DNA of 17,365 bases from Bdellovibrionaceae bacterium UBA2316 (GCA_002345205.1 DDVI01000077.1:1-17365), one strand, 5' to 3'. Positions 7,080 to 14,732 are shown, counted from the stretch's first letter. Notes: generated by a model from the sequence alone, not told the origin. Program-made: numbers and translations.

Positions 7080-7334
7080 GGCGTTGTCTCTTGGGTCCCA
7101 ACCGGTTTTGGCGCGCCAGATGTAGAGTTGTTCTACTTTTGTGCGGGCCCATGGGGTTTTTCTTAGGAATTTTAGACTGGATTTGATGCTTGGGTTTTCG
7201 ATGAAGCAGTTGATGCGGATTTTTTCGCCTAGGCGCTGCCAGCCGTAGTTGGCAACTAGGGCTTCAACCATCATTTCTAGGGTTACGCCCTCTGGGGGCT
7301 CGCGGCGGATAGGTTTTTTCTTTTCGTCAGTCAT
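7074..7334 (-). CDS. VF530 family small DNA-binding protein (DUF2132)
   Basis: At 86 residues this is the usual size of the VF530 family, small alpha-helical proteins named after a Vibrio fischeri protein that binds double-stranded DNA. The diagnostic segments are all visible: G-V-T-L-E-M-M-V (about 16-23), Y-G-W-Q-R-L-G-E-K-I-R-I-N-C-F (about 30-44), then N-P-S-I-K-S-S-L-K-F-L-R-K-T-P-W-A-R and V-E-x-L-Y. The acidic and basic tails are normal. The stop codon lies inside a REP-like unit. Codons are strongly C-ending with many CTA leucines, unlike most genes in the window but like the 3' part of the AhpD-like gene. No good ribosome binding site is seen. The cellular role of the family is not established. 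Confidence 0.9.
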   Translation of the reverse strand: MTDEKKKPIRREPPEGVTLEMMVEALVANYGWQRLGEKIRINCFIENPSIKSSLKFLRKTPWARTKVEQLYIWRAKTGWDPRDNAK

Positions 7335-7550
7335 TATGCTACAGCTAACCTATTTCTACAAAGAAGAGAACGGAAATGTAATTATGTCGTCAATAGCCTA
7401 GGGAAATATATTTTTTTCAAGTATTTTTTAGAAAAACGCTTAAAAAATAAAGCTAGACAGTGTTGCAAATTCCGAATGATGATTTCATACATGCCGATTT
7501 TCTAAGGGGAAATTTAAAGGACTATCGGTTTTCTATTTTATGGAGGGAAT
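7335..7550. other. AT-rich divergent intergenic region
   Basis: This 216-bp gap separates the VF530 gene from the metalloprotease gene. It holds an AT-rich imperfect hairpin (arms 7423-7431 and 7439-7448, one bulge). A weak promoter-like pair for the plus-strand gene is also present (TTGCAA at 7463-7468, CATACA at 7486-7491, 17-base spacer). A strong GGAGGG ribosome binding site follows at 7542-7547. No gene or RNA is evident. Confidence 0.4.
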
Positions 7551-8477
7551 ATGTCACGATTTATTAAATCACTAGGTATTGCTTTATCTTTATGTGTGGG
7601 ATTGGCAAGTTTTCAAGCGCATGCCGTTTTTGTCCCGGTCGAGATGTCGGGTCCGCTAGATCTGAACGATGCTTCAAATTCGCCACTGACGGAGCCGGTT
7701 GAGTTCACTCAGATTGTTAAGAGCATTGAGGCGATCTATAAGCCGATCGCAAAAAAACTCGGTGGTAACCTGGACGTGAAAGCGCAGTGGGGAAATAACA
7801 CACCTAATGCCTTTGCGAAAAAAATGTTTGGCAGCTGGACGGTTGTGATCACGGGCGGTTTAGCTCGTCATCCAAAAATGTCTAAAGATGGTATTGCCTT
7901 AGTAGTGTGTCACGAGATCGGTCATCACTTGGCTGGGTTTCCATTCGCTCAAACAGGTATCGCCGCAATACTTGGTATGGACTGGGTGGCGAATGAGGGC
8001 GAGTCGGATTACTACGCAACACAAGTGTGCGCTCGTAAAATCTGGGCAAATCAGATAAAGCAAAACGAAGTTTTCCGCTCGTATGCTTCAGCCCAAGTAA
8101 AAGCAGAGTGTGATAAAGTTTGGACAAAAGAAACAGATCAGAATCTATGTTACCGTACGGTGACTGCGTCTGAATCTTTGGCGGAAGTACTAGCTTCGCT
8201 TAGCAAGCGTGGTAGTCCGCAACTGCACACGCCAAGTTTATCTGTTGTAACATCAACATACTCTGGTCACCCAGAAGCTCAATGTCGTTTAGATACATAC
8301 TTACAAGGTGCCATCTGTCCAATGGGTTGGAACGATCATGTAGTTCCGGGCAAAAAATTACCCGGTGGTAAAAACGGTATTGCAGCAGAAAAACAAGCGG
8401 CAATGACCTCATGTACAAATGCCAGCGGTTTCACTATGGGGTTACGTCCGTCATGCTGGTACAAAGCTAGAATGTAG
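7551..8477 (+). CDS. Secreted M48-like zinc metalloprotease with six conserved cysteines
   Basis: The 308-residue protein begins with a Sec signal peptide (1 to about 25, ending F-Q-A-H-A). The zinc motif is C-H121-E122-I-G-H125-H. A second motif, E149-G-E-S-D153, matches the ExxxD third-ligand pattern of M48-type gluzincins, so the enzyme probably binds one zinc and cleaves peptides outside the cytoplasm. There are no membrane segments, unlike HtpX or Ste24. Six cysteines (C120, C160, C187, C200, C245, C256) have counterparts in the protein encoded at 16605, as does the C-terminal H-T-P ... P-x-x-Q-C-R-L ... G-A-I-C region, so the two are paralogues. A further C-terminal tail of about 50 residues with two more cysteines is unique to this copy. 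It is monocistronic: strong ribosome binding site upstream, terminator directly downstream. Substrate unknown. Confidence 0.85.
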   Translation: MSRFIKSLGIALSLCVGLASFQAHAVFVPVEMSGPLDLNDASNSPLTEPVEFTQIVKSIEAIYKPIAKKLGGNLDVKAQWGNNTPNAFAKKMFGSWTVVITGGLARHPKMSKDGIALVVCHEIGHHLAGFPFAQTGIAAILGMDWVANEGESDYYATQVCARKIWANQIKQNEVFRSYASAQVKAECDKVWTKETDQNLCYRTVTASESLAEVLASLSKRGSPQLHTPSLSVVTSTYSGHPEAQCRLDTYLQGAICPMGWNDHVVPGKKLPGGKNGIAAEKQAAMTSCTNASGFTMGLRPSCWYKARM

Positions 8478-8503
8478 TAATGATAATCAATACAAACTGA
8501 AAA

Positions 8504-8527
8504 GGGAGCCAGTGGCTCCCTTTTTTT
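8504..8527. terminator. Rho-independent terminator, probably bidirectional
   Basis: GGGAGCC/GGCTCCC arms form a 7- to 8-bp GC-rich stem followed by seven T residues on the plus strand, 26 bases after the metalloprotease stop. Read on the minus strand the same stem is followed by TTTTC, so it can also end the DUF885-dienelactone hydrolase operon, which stops at 8553. Confidence 0.93.
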
Positions 8528-8552
8528 CGCGATGTCAGCTAGGCTATTAAAA

Positions 8553-9329
8553 TTAAAGCGCTAGGATTTCAGCAATGAATGAATCAAATTGCTTACGCGC
8601 GCGAGCGTCCGCCACAGCGTTGTAGGCAGCACCTTTAGAAATATCTGAGCCGGCTTTTTTATTTGTGAATGAGTGAACGGCGCCACTGTACTTTACAAGT
8701 TGATAGTCGACCTTAGCTTCGTCCATTTCTTTTTGGAAGGCATCCACTTGTGTCGCCGGAACATACGGATCGATGGCGCCGTGAAGAACTAAAACCTTAG
8801 CTTTGATATTTTTTGCTTCTTTTGCATCAACCGAATCCAAATTCCCGTGATACGTTACCACACCCGCGAGTTCGGCTCCAGTGCGTGCTAAATCTAAAGC
8901 CGTCATGCCGCCAAAGCAGTAGCCAAGAACTACGATTTTCTTTGGATCTACTTTTTTGTTATCAAGTAGTAATTTATAACCAGCTTTGATTCGTTCCTTC
9001 AATAGCGCACGGTCTTTTTTGTAAATTCCCGCAGTTTTAGAAGCTTCCTCTGTGTTTTTCGGACGTACGCCTTTTCCATAGATATCAACGGCTAACGCCA
9101 CGGCCCCTTTGTCGGCAAGTTTTTCAACTTCTTGTTTATTGTCGTCCGATAAGCCCATCCAATCGTGGACGACGATAAATCCAGGAACTTTTTTCTTTTT
9201 GATTGGCGTTTCTGCCAAGTAGCCTTCAAGTTCTGTATCCTTTTCTTTATAGATTACAGATTTACCTAAGCCATCAGCTAAAACGTGCGTAGAAACTAAA
9301 AATAGTACAGCTGCCAGTAGTGTTTTCAT
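8553..9329 (-). CDS. Secreted dienelactone hydrolase family protein
   Basis: This is a 258-residue alpha/beta hydrolase with a signal peptide (1 to about 18, ending H-V-L-A). The catalytic triad is visible: nucleophile C138 in G-Y-C-F-G-G, D187 in H-G-A-I-D-P-Y-V-P and H219 in G-A-V-H-S-F-T. The early H-D-W-M-G-L loop (around 55) is also typical. A cysteine nucleophile marks the dienelactone hydrolase branch, whose members hydrolyse ester or lactone bonds; chlorocatechol degradation is unlikely here because there are no catechol genes around. It is the second gene of an operon. Its GGGAG ribosome binding site starts within a few bases of the upstream DUF885 stop, suggesting translational coupling. 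The export signal indicates a periplasmic or extracellular substrate. Confidence 0.92.
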   Translation of the reverse strand: MKTLLAAVLFLVSTHVLADGLGKSVIYKEKDTELEGYLAETPIKKKKVPGFIVVHDWMGLSDDNKQEVEKLADKGAVALAVDIYGKGVRPKNTEEASKTAGIYKKDRALLKERIKAGYKLLLDNKKVDPKKIVVLGYCFGGMTALDLARTGAELAGVVTYHGNLDSVDAKEAKNIKAKVLVLHGAIDPYVPATQVDAFQKEMDEAKVDYQLVKYSGAVHSFTNKKAGSDISKGAAYNAVADARARKQFDSFIAEILAL

Positions 9330-9342
9330 ATTTGACTCCCTT

Positions 9343-11199
9343 TCAGTTTAATTTAATGGTTTGCTTTCGTGCTAACCAGTTGTTGAATTCTTCTTCTAGG
9401 ATATCCATGGGTAAAGCACCCTTACCCAAAACTTCTTTATGAAATTCACGAATATCAAATTTAGCTTGCAGTTTGTCCTGTGCACGTTTTTTCATTTCTT
9501 TAAATTTTAGCTCGCCAATTTTATAAGCCAAAGCTTGGCCAGGCCAAGTAATGTAGCGATCGATTTCATTTTCAGACTGCAGTCGATCTTTTGGAATGTT
9601 CTCCATGAAGTAGTCTAACGCTTTTTGCTTTGTCCAACCCATCGAGTGCATACCGGTATCGACTACTAAGCGAACCGCACGCCACATTTCGTATGAATGT
9701 TGACCGTATTTAGAATACAGATCTTTGTATAAGCCCATTTCATCGCCTAGGCTTTCAGAATATAAACCCCAGCCTTCAACAAACGCCGTGTAGCCTTCAT
9801 TTTTTCTGAACTCTGGTAAATCACCCAGTTCTTGCGCGATCGAGATTTGTAAGTGATGTCCCGGAACGGCTTCGTGAACCGTTAGAACTTCCATTTCCCA
9901 TTTAGGACGAGATTTCAAATTGTATGTGTTCGCTTCAAAGTAACCTGCACGTCCTGATTTTAAACTGCCACCATAGTAGTAAGCAGTTGGCGAGTTAGCC
10001 GCTTTGTACGCCGGCATTTCACGAATGCCATAAGGTAATTCAGGCATCTTTGAAAACAGACGAGGCAATTCAGGATCGATTTGCTTCGCGATACTGCGGT
10101 ATTCGCTGATTAAATCTTTAGGATTAGTGAAGAAAAATTGCGGGTCTGTTTGGATGAATTTATGAAATTCAGCTTTTGTTCCCTTGAATTTTAATTTTTC
10201 ACGAACGGCTTCCATGTCTTTGTTGATGCGTGCTACTTCCGCTAAACCTATTTCGTGGATTTGTTTTGCGGTTAGGTTAGTTGTCGTGTGATCCTTAACC
10301 AGGTACTCATACCATTTATCGCCATTTGGGAACGACGTAATCGCGATATCTGTACGGCAACCTGGAATGTATTTGTCTACAATGAACGTTTTTATTTTGG
10401 ATAAGCTTGGCATTACCTTTTCAGCAATTAACTTTTCCGCACGGGCCATCATTGCTTTTTTAGCAGCCGCATCCATTGATTCCGGCATATCTGCAAATAC
10501 AGTATAGATAGGATTTGATTTCGCATCTTTAGTTAGTACGGTATCGAATTGTTTCGGGACTGATGCCATCAAAAATTTTACGGGCGTGATTTTACGTTTA
10601 AGTCCCTCTTCTAAAAGAGCCATTGTTTGTTCTACGTAAGCGGGAAAAGATTCTAAACGAGCCAAGCGATCTTCGTAGTCTTTTAATGTTAACTTGGGGG
10701 CACTCATCATTAAATCGACTACATCCATGTGTACGCCGCCCAATTGATCTACGACTAAAAACTCTGAAGGGAAGGCGATTGCCTCAAGCTGAGTTTTAAT
10801 TTTTTTAGCAATTAGTTTTAGCGTCAGTTTACCTTGTTCGTTTAATTTTTTGGCATTGATTTTTGAAAGAAGCTGCTGGTGACATTTTGGTAATTGTTTA
10901 CGTTTCTGAATCGTCGCCATGGAACGATCGCTCCAGCGATCATCCTGTCCAGGGTAGGCCACGTACGTTGCCCATTCTGGGTATTCTTTCATCCATTGCC
11001 CCCAAATGAAATCCAGACTCTGATTTAATTTTTTGTTCTGATCAGAAACACTCGCGAGTTTTTGAATCTGTGATTCGCATTCTGTGATAGCTGGATATTT
11101 ACTTTCATTAGCAACAGCTGGACCGGCGATAACAAAAGAAATTAATAAGCCAGAGAGTGTGGAAATTAGGGGTGCCATTACCTTGGATTGAGATGTCAT
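9343..11199 (-). CDS. Exported DUF885 family putative metallopeptidase
   Basis: I start this at ATG 11199, which has an AGG-type ribosome binding site. The frame opens further to 11256, but those 19 codons are charged and would block the signal peptide. The resulting protein has 618 residues with a Sec signal (about 1-30, ending G-P-A-V-A). DUF885 features are clear: H442-E-A-V-P-G-H-H449, the family's HEXXPGHH zinc motif, and E475 in F-V-E-G-W-G-L-Y-S-E, the probable third ligand. The conserved W-P-G-Q-A-L-A-Y-K-I-G-E-L segment follows near the C-terminus. Members are exported proteins resembling carboxypeptidases, mostly uncharacterised. It is the first gene of a pair with the dienelactone hydrolase (13-base gap). 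Confidence 0.92.
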   Translation of the reverse strand: MTSQSKVMAPLISTLSGLLISFVIAGPAVANESKYPAITECESQIQKLASVSDQNKKLNQSLDFIWGQWMKEYPEWATYVAYPGQDDRWSDRSMATIQKRKQLPKCHQQLLSKINAKKLNEQGKLTLKLIAKKIKTQLEAIAFPSEFLVVDQLGGVHMDVVDLMMSAPKLTLKDYEDRLARLESFPAYVEQTMALLEEGLKRKITPVKFLMASVPKQFDTVLTKDAKSNPIYTVFADMPESMDAAAKKAMMARAEKLIAEKVMPSLSKIKTFIVDKYIPGCRTDIAITSFPNGDKWYEYLVKDHTTTNLTAKQIHEIGLAEVARINKDMEAVREKLKFKGTKAEFHKFIQTDPQFFFTNPKDLISEYRSIAKQIDPELPRLFSKMPELPYGIREMPAYKAANSPTAYYYGGSLKSGRAGYFEANTYNLKSRPKWEMEVLTVHEAVPGHHLQISIAQELGDLPEFRKNEGYTAFVEGWGLYSESLGDEMGLYKDLYSKYGQHSYEMWRAVRLVVDTGMHSMGWTKQKALDYFMENIPKDRLQSENEIDRYITWPGQALAYKIGELKFKEMKKRAQDKLQAKFDIREFHKEVLGKGALPMDILEEEFNNWLARKQTIKLN

Positions 11200-11410
11200 T
11201 TTTCTACCTCGTATTCGTTGTTCACGCGATTTGTGGTTAATATAGAATAGGTACATAAAAACTATTATTTTAATATGTTTGTTTGTCTACACTTTATTGT
11301 GGCGACGATAATCCTTGGCGCAGGCCTGTACACCTGCTTCCAGACGCATATGCTCGCGGAGTCTAAACATCAGAGTTTTTAGATTTATAAATAGAACGGT
11401 TACTAGCTAA

Positions 11411-11719
11411 TTAGAATGAATAGTAGCCAACTAGACAGCTGCATGAGTCCGGGTAATTGTTGCTGTAAGCATGTTTGGTGTTTGCCGGGATTTCGATGCG
11501 ATCACCAGGGCGAAGTAATAATTGGTTTCCAGAAATATTACACAGCAATTGGCCTTCCGTGATGATTCGAATTTCCAGTAGGTGATGGTAATGATCTTTG
11601 ATCACCGTTCCAGAATCAAATTTTTCAATTTTAAAATCCTGATCATCACGAATGTGATAATACTTTTTAATTTTATCAAGAGACAGTTCTTGAGTTCCTT
11701 GCCAACGCGAAATAATCAT
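11411..11719 (-). CDS. Small single-domain cupin, translationally coupled to hemB
   Basis: This 102-residue cytoplasmic protein is one cupin barrel. Motif 1 fits G(x)5HxH(x)3E(x)6G exactly (G37, H43, H45, E49, G56). Motif 2 fits G(x)5Px(N)(x)2H(x)3N (G72, P78, H83, N87), with Asn replacing the usual second Gly. All four standard metal ligands (H43, H45, E49, H83) are present, so a bound divalent metal is likely. Its ATG overlaps the hemB stop as ATGA, so it should be co-translated with HemB. A metal-binding helper or regulator of heme synthesis is one possible role, but nothing in the sequence proves it. Confidence 0.85.
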   Translation of the reverse strand: MIISRWQGTQELSLDKIKKYYHIRDDQDFKIEKFDSGTVIKDHYHHLLEIRIITEGQLLCNISGNQLLLRPGDRIEIPANTKHAYSNNYPDSCSCLVGYYSF

Positions 11720-12702
11720 AATGAAGTCCTTAATTTTGCGTAATCGATAGCGTGGTAGGTGAAGATAATATCAGCACCCGCACGTTTGATCGAAGTTAAA
11801 ATTTCGACCATGGCTTTGTTTTCATCGATCCAGCCGTTTTGGCCAGCGGCTTTTACCATGGCATATTCACCGCTTACGTTGTAGGCGGCTACAGGGTGTT
11901 TGAAGTAACGTTTAGCCTGAGCGATAATATCTAAATAGCTTAACGCCGGCTTAATCATCACGATGTCCGCGCCTTCTTTGATGTCTAAATCAATTTCTTT
12001 GATCGCCTCGCGTGCGTTCCTGTAATCCATTTGATATGTTTTTTTATCCCCGGCACGTGGCGCTGAATCCAAAGCATCGCGAAACGGACCGTAAAATGAA
12101 GAGGCATATTTGGCGGAATAAGCAACGATACCGGTATTCGATAAGCCTTCGTTTTCTAAAGCTTTGCGAATCATACCCACGCGGCCATCCATCATATCGC
12201 TTGGGCATACGAAGTCGGCACCAGATTGTGCTTGTAGGACCGCCATGCGAGCCAGTACTTCAACCGTTTTGTCATTCATGATTTCGCCATTTTCAACAAT
12301 GCCATCGTGACCATCTGAATTAAATGGATCGAGTGCTAAATCAGTAAATAAATTTGTTTCTGGAAAACGGTCTTTGATTTGTTTGATCGCTTCATACAAG
12401 AAACCATTTTTATTCAGGGCTTCCGTAGATTTTGCATTTTTAAATTTGTTATCGATGTTAGGGAATAGGGCGAAGTTATTAATACCTAATTTTTTCCAAT
12501 TCGCCATTTTTTGGAGTAATGTATCGACGCTCATGCGATATTGCCCTGGCATTGATTTGATTTCCTGAAAGAAATTTCGGCCGTCTTGTATAAATACAGG
12601 ATAGATCAGCTGGCTAACCTGCGGCAGCGAAGTTTCTGCAACCAGATCTCGAATGAATTGGTTTTTACGAATACGTCGTGGCCGTTTTTTCATAACATAC
12701 AT
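11716..12702 (-). CDS. hemB: Delta-aminolevulinic acid dehydratase (porphobilinogen synthase)
   Basis: HemB condenses two 5-aminolevulinate molecules into porphobilinogen in the cytoplasm, the second committed step of heme synthesis. The start at 12702 has a GGAGAG ribosome binding site about 7 bases upstream; an in-frame ATG lies further upstream at 12732 without one. The product has 328 residues, normal for the family. The two active-site lysines are in Y-S-A-K198-Y-A-S-S-F-Y-G-P-F and M-I-K251-P-A. The zinc-cysteine cluster of E. coli HemB (D-x-C-x-C ... H-C-G) is replaced by D-L-A-L-D-P-F-N-S-D-G-H-D-G (residues 121-134). That makes this an aspartate-rich, zinc-independent, Mg-dependent type. 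It is followed by an ATGA-overlapping cupin gene, and a palindrome lies upstream. Confidence 0.96.
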   Translation of the reverse strand: MYVMKKRPRRIRKNQFIRDLVAETSLPQVSQLIYPVFIQDGRNFFQEIKSMPGQYRMSVDTLLQKMANWKKLGINNFALFPNIDNKFKNAKSTEALNKNGFLYEAIKQIKDRFPETNLFTDLALDPFNSDGHDGIVENGEIMNDKTVEVLARMAVLQAQSGADFVCPSDMMDGRVGMIRKALENEGLSNTGIVAYSAKYASSFYGPFRDALDSAPRAGDKKTYQMDYRNAREAIKEIDLDIKEGADIVMIKPALSYLDIIAQAKRYFKHPVAAYNVSGEYAMVKAAGQNGWIDENKAMVEILTSIKRAGADIIFTYHAIDYAKLRTSL

Positions 12703-12729
12703 AGAGACTCTCCGTGTATAACATTTACT

Positions 12730-12745
12730 CAATAGAATTCTATTG
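12730..12745. promoter_or_regulatory. Perfect 16-bp palindrome upstream of hemB (candidate operator)
   Basis: CAATAGAATTCTATTG is its own reverse complement, 27 bases upstream of the hemB start on the minus strand. A consensus TTGACA (complement of 12744-12749) overlaps its edge, and TGTTATACA resembling an extended -10 (complement of 12715-12723) lies between it and hemB. The 23-base distance between these two hexamers is too long for one promoter, so the exact promoter is uncertain. The palindrome would suit a dimeric repressor. It could also act on the divergent gene at 12840. Confidence 0.5.
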
Positions 12746-12839
12746 TCAATCTGCGGCTTTAGCAGAAAATCGCTTGAATACGGGGCGGGGTTACCGTTGA
12801 ATGATGGGGAGCTTTTTAAAACCTATAAAAAGGAGAAAT

Positions 12840-13388
12840 ATGGCTACTTCGAAGGCAGTTATTTTTTTAATGATGGTCGTTTTCGGATTCAGAGCGCTAG
12901 CGCAGGTGAATCCAGAAACCAAAATAGAGCGACCATTTGATTTTATATGTTCGACTGAGTTTCCAACGACGTCGTTTTGGTTTGCCGAAGACGGTGATCA
13001 TTTTAATGTTCGTGTTATTCACCACAATGGAACTCAATACGCTCCGTTTTTTCAGCGCCTTATTGTTCCTAATGATATGGCGGGTTTACTACAAAAATCA
13101 GAAGTCGCGAAAAATACCGGTTCAGATATCATGCTTCGCTGGGACAAGAAAAACTGCAAACGCCTTAATAACGAGATCTTTAGCTGCGTCGGTGGTGGTG
13201 AAAGTCTGACCTCGGCCAAAAAAGAAATCAAGCCTTGGCATATTAGTCGCAGCGAAGTTGTAACAAAAACCGCTAATGGCGAATTCAAAAAATACACAGT
13301 CACACTGAGCTACGAAATCCAAGGCGAAAGCTACGACTACCTGATGGATTACGCGCCTCATGAGTGTCGCTTTGAAGAAGCGCTGTAA
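12840..13388 (+). CDS. Small secreted protein of unknown function
   Basis: The start at 12840 is chosen for its AAGGAG site (12830-12835). Alternative ATGs at 12801 and 12804 would put basic residues before the signal peptide and have no such site. The 182-residue product has a Sec signal (1 to about 22, ending R-A-L-A-Q). It has four cysteines (in F-I-C-S, K-N-C-K, F-S-C-V and H-E-C-R), enough for two disulfides. The mature part looks like a beta-rich globular domain with alternating strands and no catalytic pattern I can name. It is divergent from hemB and convergent with the glutaminase-like gene. I do not recognise the family. Confidence 0.72.
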   Translation: MATSKAVIFLMMVVFGFRALAQVNPETKIERPFDFICSTEFPTTSFWFAEDGDHFNVRVIHHNGTQYAPFFQRLIVPNDMAGLLQKSEVAKNTGSDIMLRWDKKNCKRLNNEIFSCVGGGESLTSAKKEIKPWHISRSEVVTKTANGEFKKYTVTLSYEIQGESYDYLMDYAPHECRFEEAL

Positions 13389-13400
13389 AGATTTCGAGGA

Positions 13401-13425
13401 AGCGCTGTGTTCATCAGCGCTCTTT
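13401..13425. terminator. Probable terminator between convergent genes
   Basis: AGCGCTG (13401-13407) and CAGCGCT (13415-13421) form a 7-bp perfect stem with a 7-base loop, followed by CTTTAT. The T run is short, so efficiency is uncertain. The left arm repeats the sequence at the end of the preceding gene (GAAGCGCTGT at 13377-13386 and 13399-13408), which suggests a local duplication. Confidence 0.5.
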
Positions 13426-13452
13426 ATGCGAATCAAAAATTAATTTTTCAAA

Positions 13453-14640
13453 TTATGGTTGTTGCTGCTCTTCAGTATCGAAACCTAATCGTTTTCCGAA
13501 ATTGCGAATATGGTTCCACATGTTGCCTAAACGACTGGAGTTTTTACCGCTGTTCTGGGCAGCCAATTGTGATCCGCTGCGATTGGCGTAGGGTGGAAGA
13601 CTGCTGAATGCAGCTTCTTCTGCGCGTGATTCCGCAATTTGTTGCGGTGTTGGGTTCATGGGCTCTGGACGAGCCGGAATTTTTGGAATGCCAAGGAACT
13701 GTGCTACCTCGGAATCGCTAGCGTCACGGAACCAAGACATTAAATCTTGGAAGTAACCTTTATACCAGTCGCGTGTACGGTTGATGTTAAGTCCTAACTG
13801 TACCGGATCATACGCGCCTAAGCTTGGCGTAAATTTATCACTGTCCGTTATGAAAAAGCGTAATGTTCCATCCGCATTTTGTTGTTTGAAGTGCTCGCCC
13901 CATTGTCGAGCAGTGTAAACTTGGTCATAGCTAGGGACGTTGTCGATAACTACCCAAGTATTGTCAGGTAAACGCACCATATGGCCAATATGGAATTGCC
14001 ATGTGATACCACCAGCGGCCATTGGACCAACGGCCCAGATTTTTTTTATCGAGTCACGATCAATACCTAAGCGCATTAGCATTAAGTCAACATAGCAGCC
14101 ACGACCAAAACAATAACCGATTTCTGTGCCATGCTGTTGGTATTTATTAGATGCATACGAAGAAACAACAGGGTGTTGTTCAATGGACATAAGTACTCGT
14201 TCTGCAAGTTCTTTGCTCGGAAGGAAATCATGGCGACGGTCAGAGGCGTCGTCTGGACGGTAGGCATCGAGCATAGAGAACGTTGCTTCGTTCAACTCTG
14301 CAATAATTTGTTGAGTGGTCCAACGGCGTTTACCATATTTTGCGATCAACGCATCGATAGCTGCATTAGGAATTATGTTTTGTGCACCTTTATATTTGAT
14401 TCCCGACGCCACTTGGTTCACTTCTTGAGAACGGTACTGAAGAAGATCCACATTTAATAAGGATGAAAAGTAGTCTTTAGTTTTTTGAAGCTCAACGGGG
14501 TCTTGCGGTTTATACGTATTAAACTTTGCACGGGTTTGATTGCCATAAAATTGAATGCAGGCTTCATTAGATGCGAATGATTCAGACGAGAACGTGGCGA
14601 TTAAAGCAACAGAGATCAAAAACAGATGTGTTTTATTCAT
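13453..14640 (-). CDS. Secreted protein-glutaminase / transglutaminase-like Cys-His-Asp protein
   Basis: This 395-residue protein has a signal peptide (1 to about 23, ending S-F-A-S), then a short A-C-I-Q-F-Y motif. Its core resembles bacterial protein-glutaminase, a transglutaminase-fold deamidase. The candidate nucleophile is C177 in G-Y-C-F-G-R-G-C, the His is H217 in W-Q-F-H-I-G-H-M-V, and the Asp is D233 in W-V-V-I-D-N-V-P. Order and spacing match a papain/transglutaminase-type triad. Such enzymes deamidate or crosslink glutamine side chains in target proteins. The C-terminal 80 residues are Pro/Gln/Ser-rich and end basic, probably disordered. An AAAGG ribosome binding site lies upstream of the ATG. 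The same-strand gene at 14771 lies upstream and shares the C-I-Q-F-Y motif. The family call rests on motifs only; activity and target are inferred. Confidence 0.65.
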   Translation of the reverse strand: MNKTHLFLISVALIATFSSESFASNEACIQFYGNQTRAKFNTYKPQDPVELQKTKDYFSSLLNVDLLQYRSQEVNQVASGIKYKGAQNIIPNAAIDALIAKYGKRRWTTQQIIAELNEATFSMLDAYRPDDASDRRHDFLPSKELAERVLMSIEQHPVVSSYASNKYQQHGTEIGYCFGRGCYVDLMLMRLGIDRDSIKKIWAVGPMAAGGITWQFHIGHMVRLPDNTWVVIDNVPSYDQVYTARQWGEHFKQQNADGTLRFFITDSDKFTPSLGAYDPVQLGLNINRTRDWYKGYFQDLMSWFRDASDSEVAQFLGIPKIPARPEPMNPTPQQIAESRAEEAAFSSLPPYANRSGSQLAAQNSGKNSSRLGNMWNHIRNFGKRLGFDTEEQQQP

Positions 14641-14704
14641 AACGTACCTTTGCGGATTTTTTTACTCGAGAAGTTACTTGCAAACTTAGGTGCACGTTAT
14701 GGGT

Positions 14705-14732
14705 GATATAAAAACGTCTATGGGGATTTCAA
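14705..14732 (-). promoter_or_regulatory. Candidate sigma-70 type promoter for the glutaminase-like gene
   Basis: On the minus strand TTGAAA (complement of 14727-14732) and TATATC (complement of 14705-14710) are 16 bases apart, 64 bases upstream of the ATG at 14640. Both hexamers are close to consensus. The 130-bp gap to the upstream gene leaves room for independent expression. Confidence 0.35.

Noticed and set aside
11320..11337. GCAGG/CCTGC hairpin in the 211-bp gap downstream of the cupin gene
   Set aside because: Only 5 bp of stem and no T run on either strand, so neither a terminator nor a structured RNA can be claimed. No tRNA-like arms or T-loop sequence was found in this gap.
12014..12568. 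Plus-strand frames inside hemB
   Set aside because: Antisense shadows of a strongly conserved enzyme gene; no independent support.
12743..12940. 65-codon plus-strand frame before and over the small secreted protein
   Set aside because: It overlaps the better supported frame starting at 12840, which has a strong ribosome binding site and a signal peptide.
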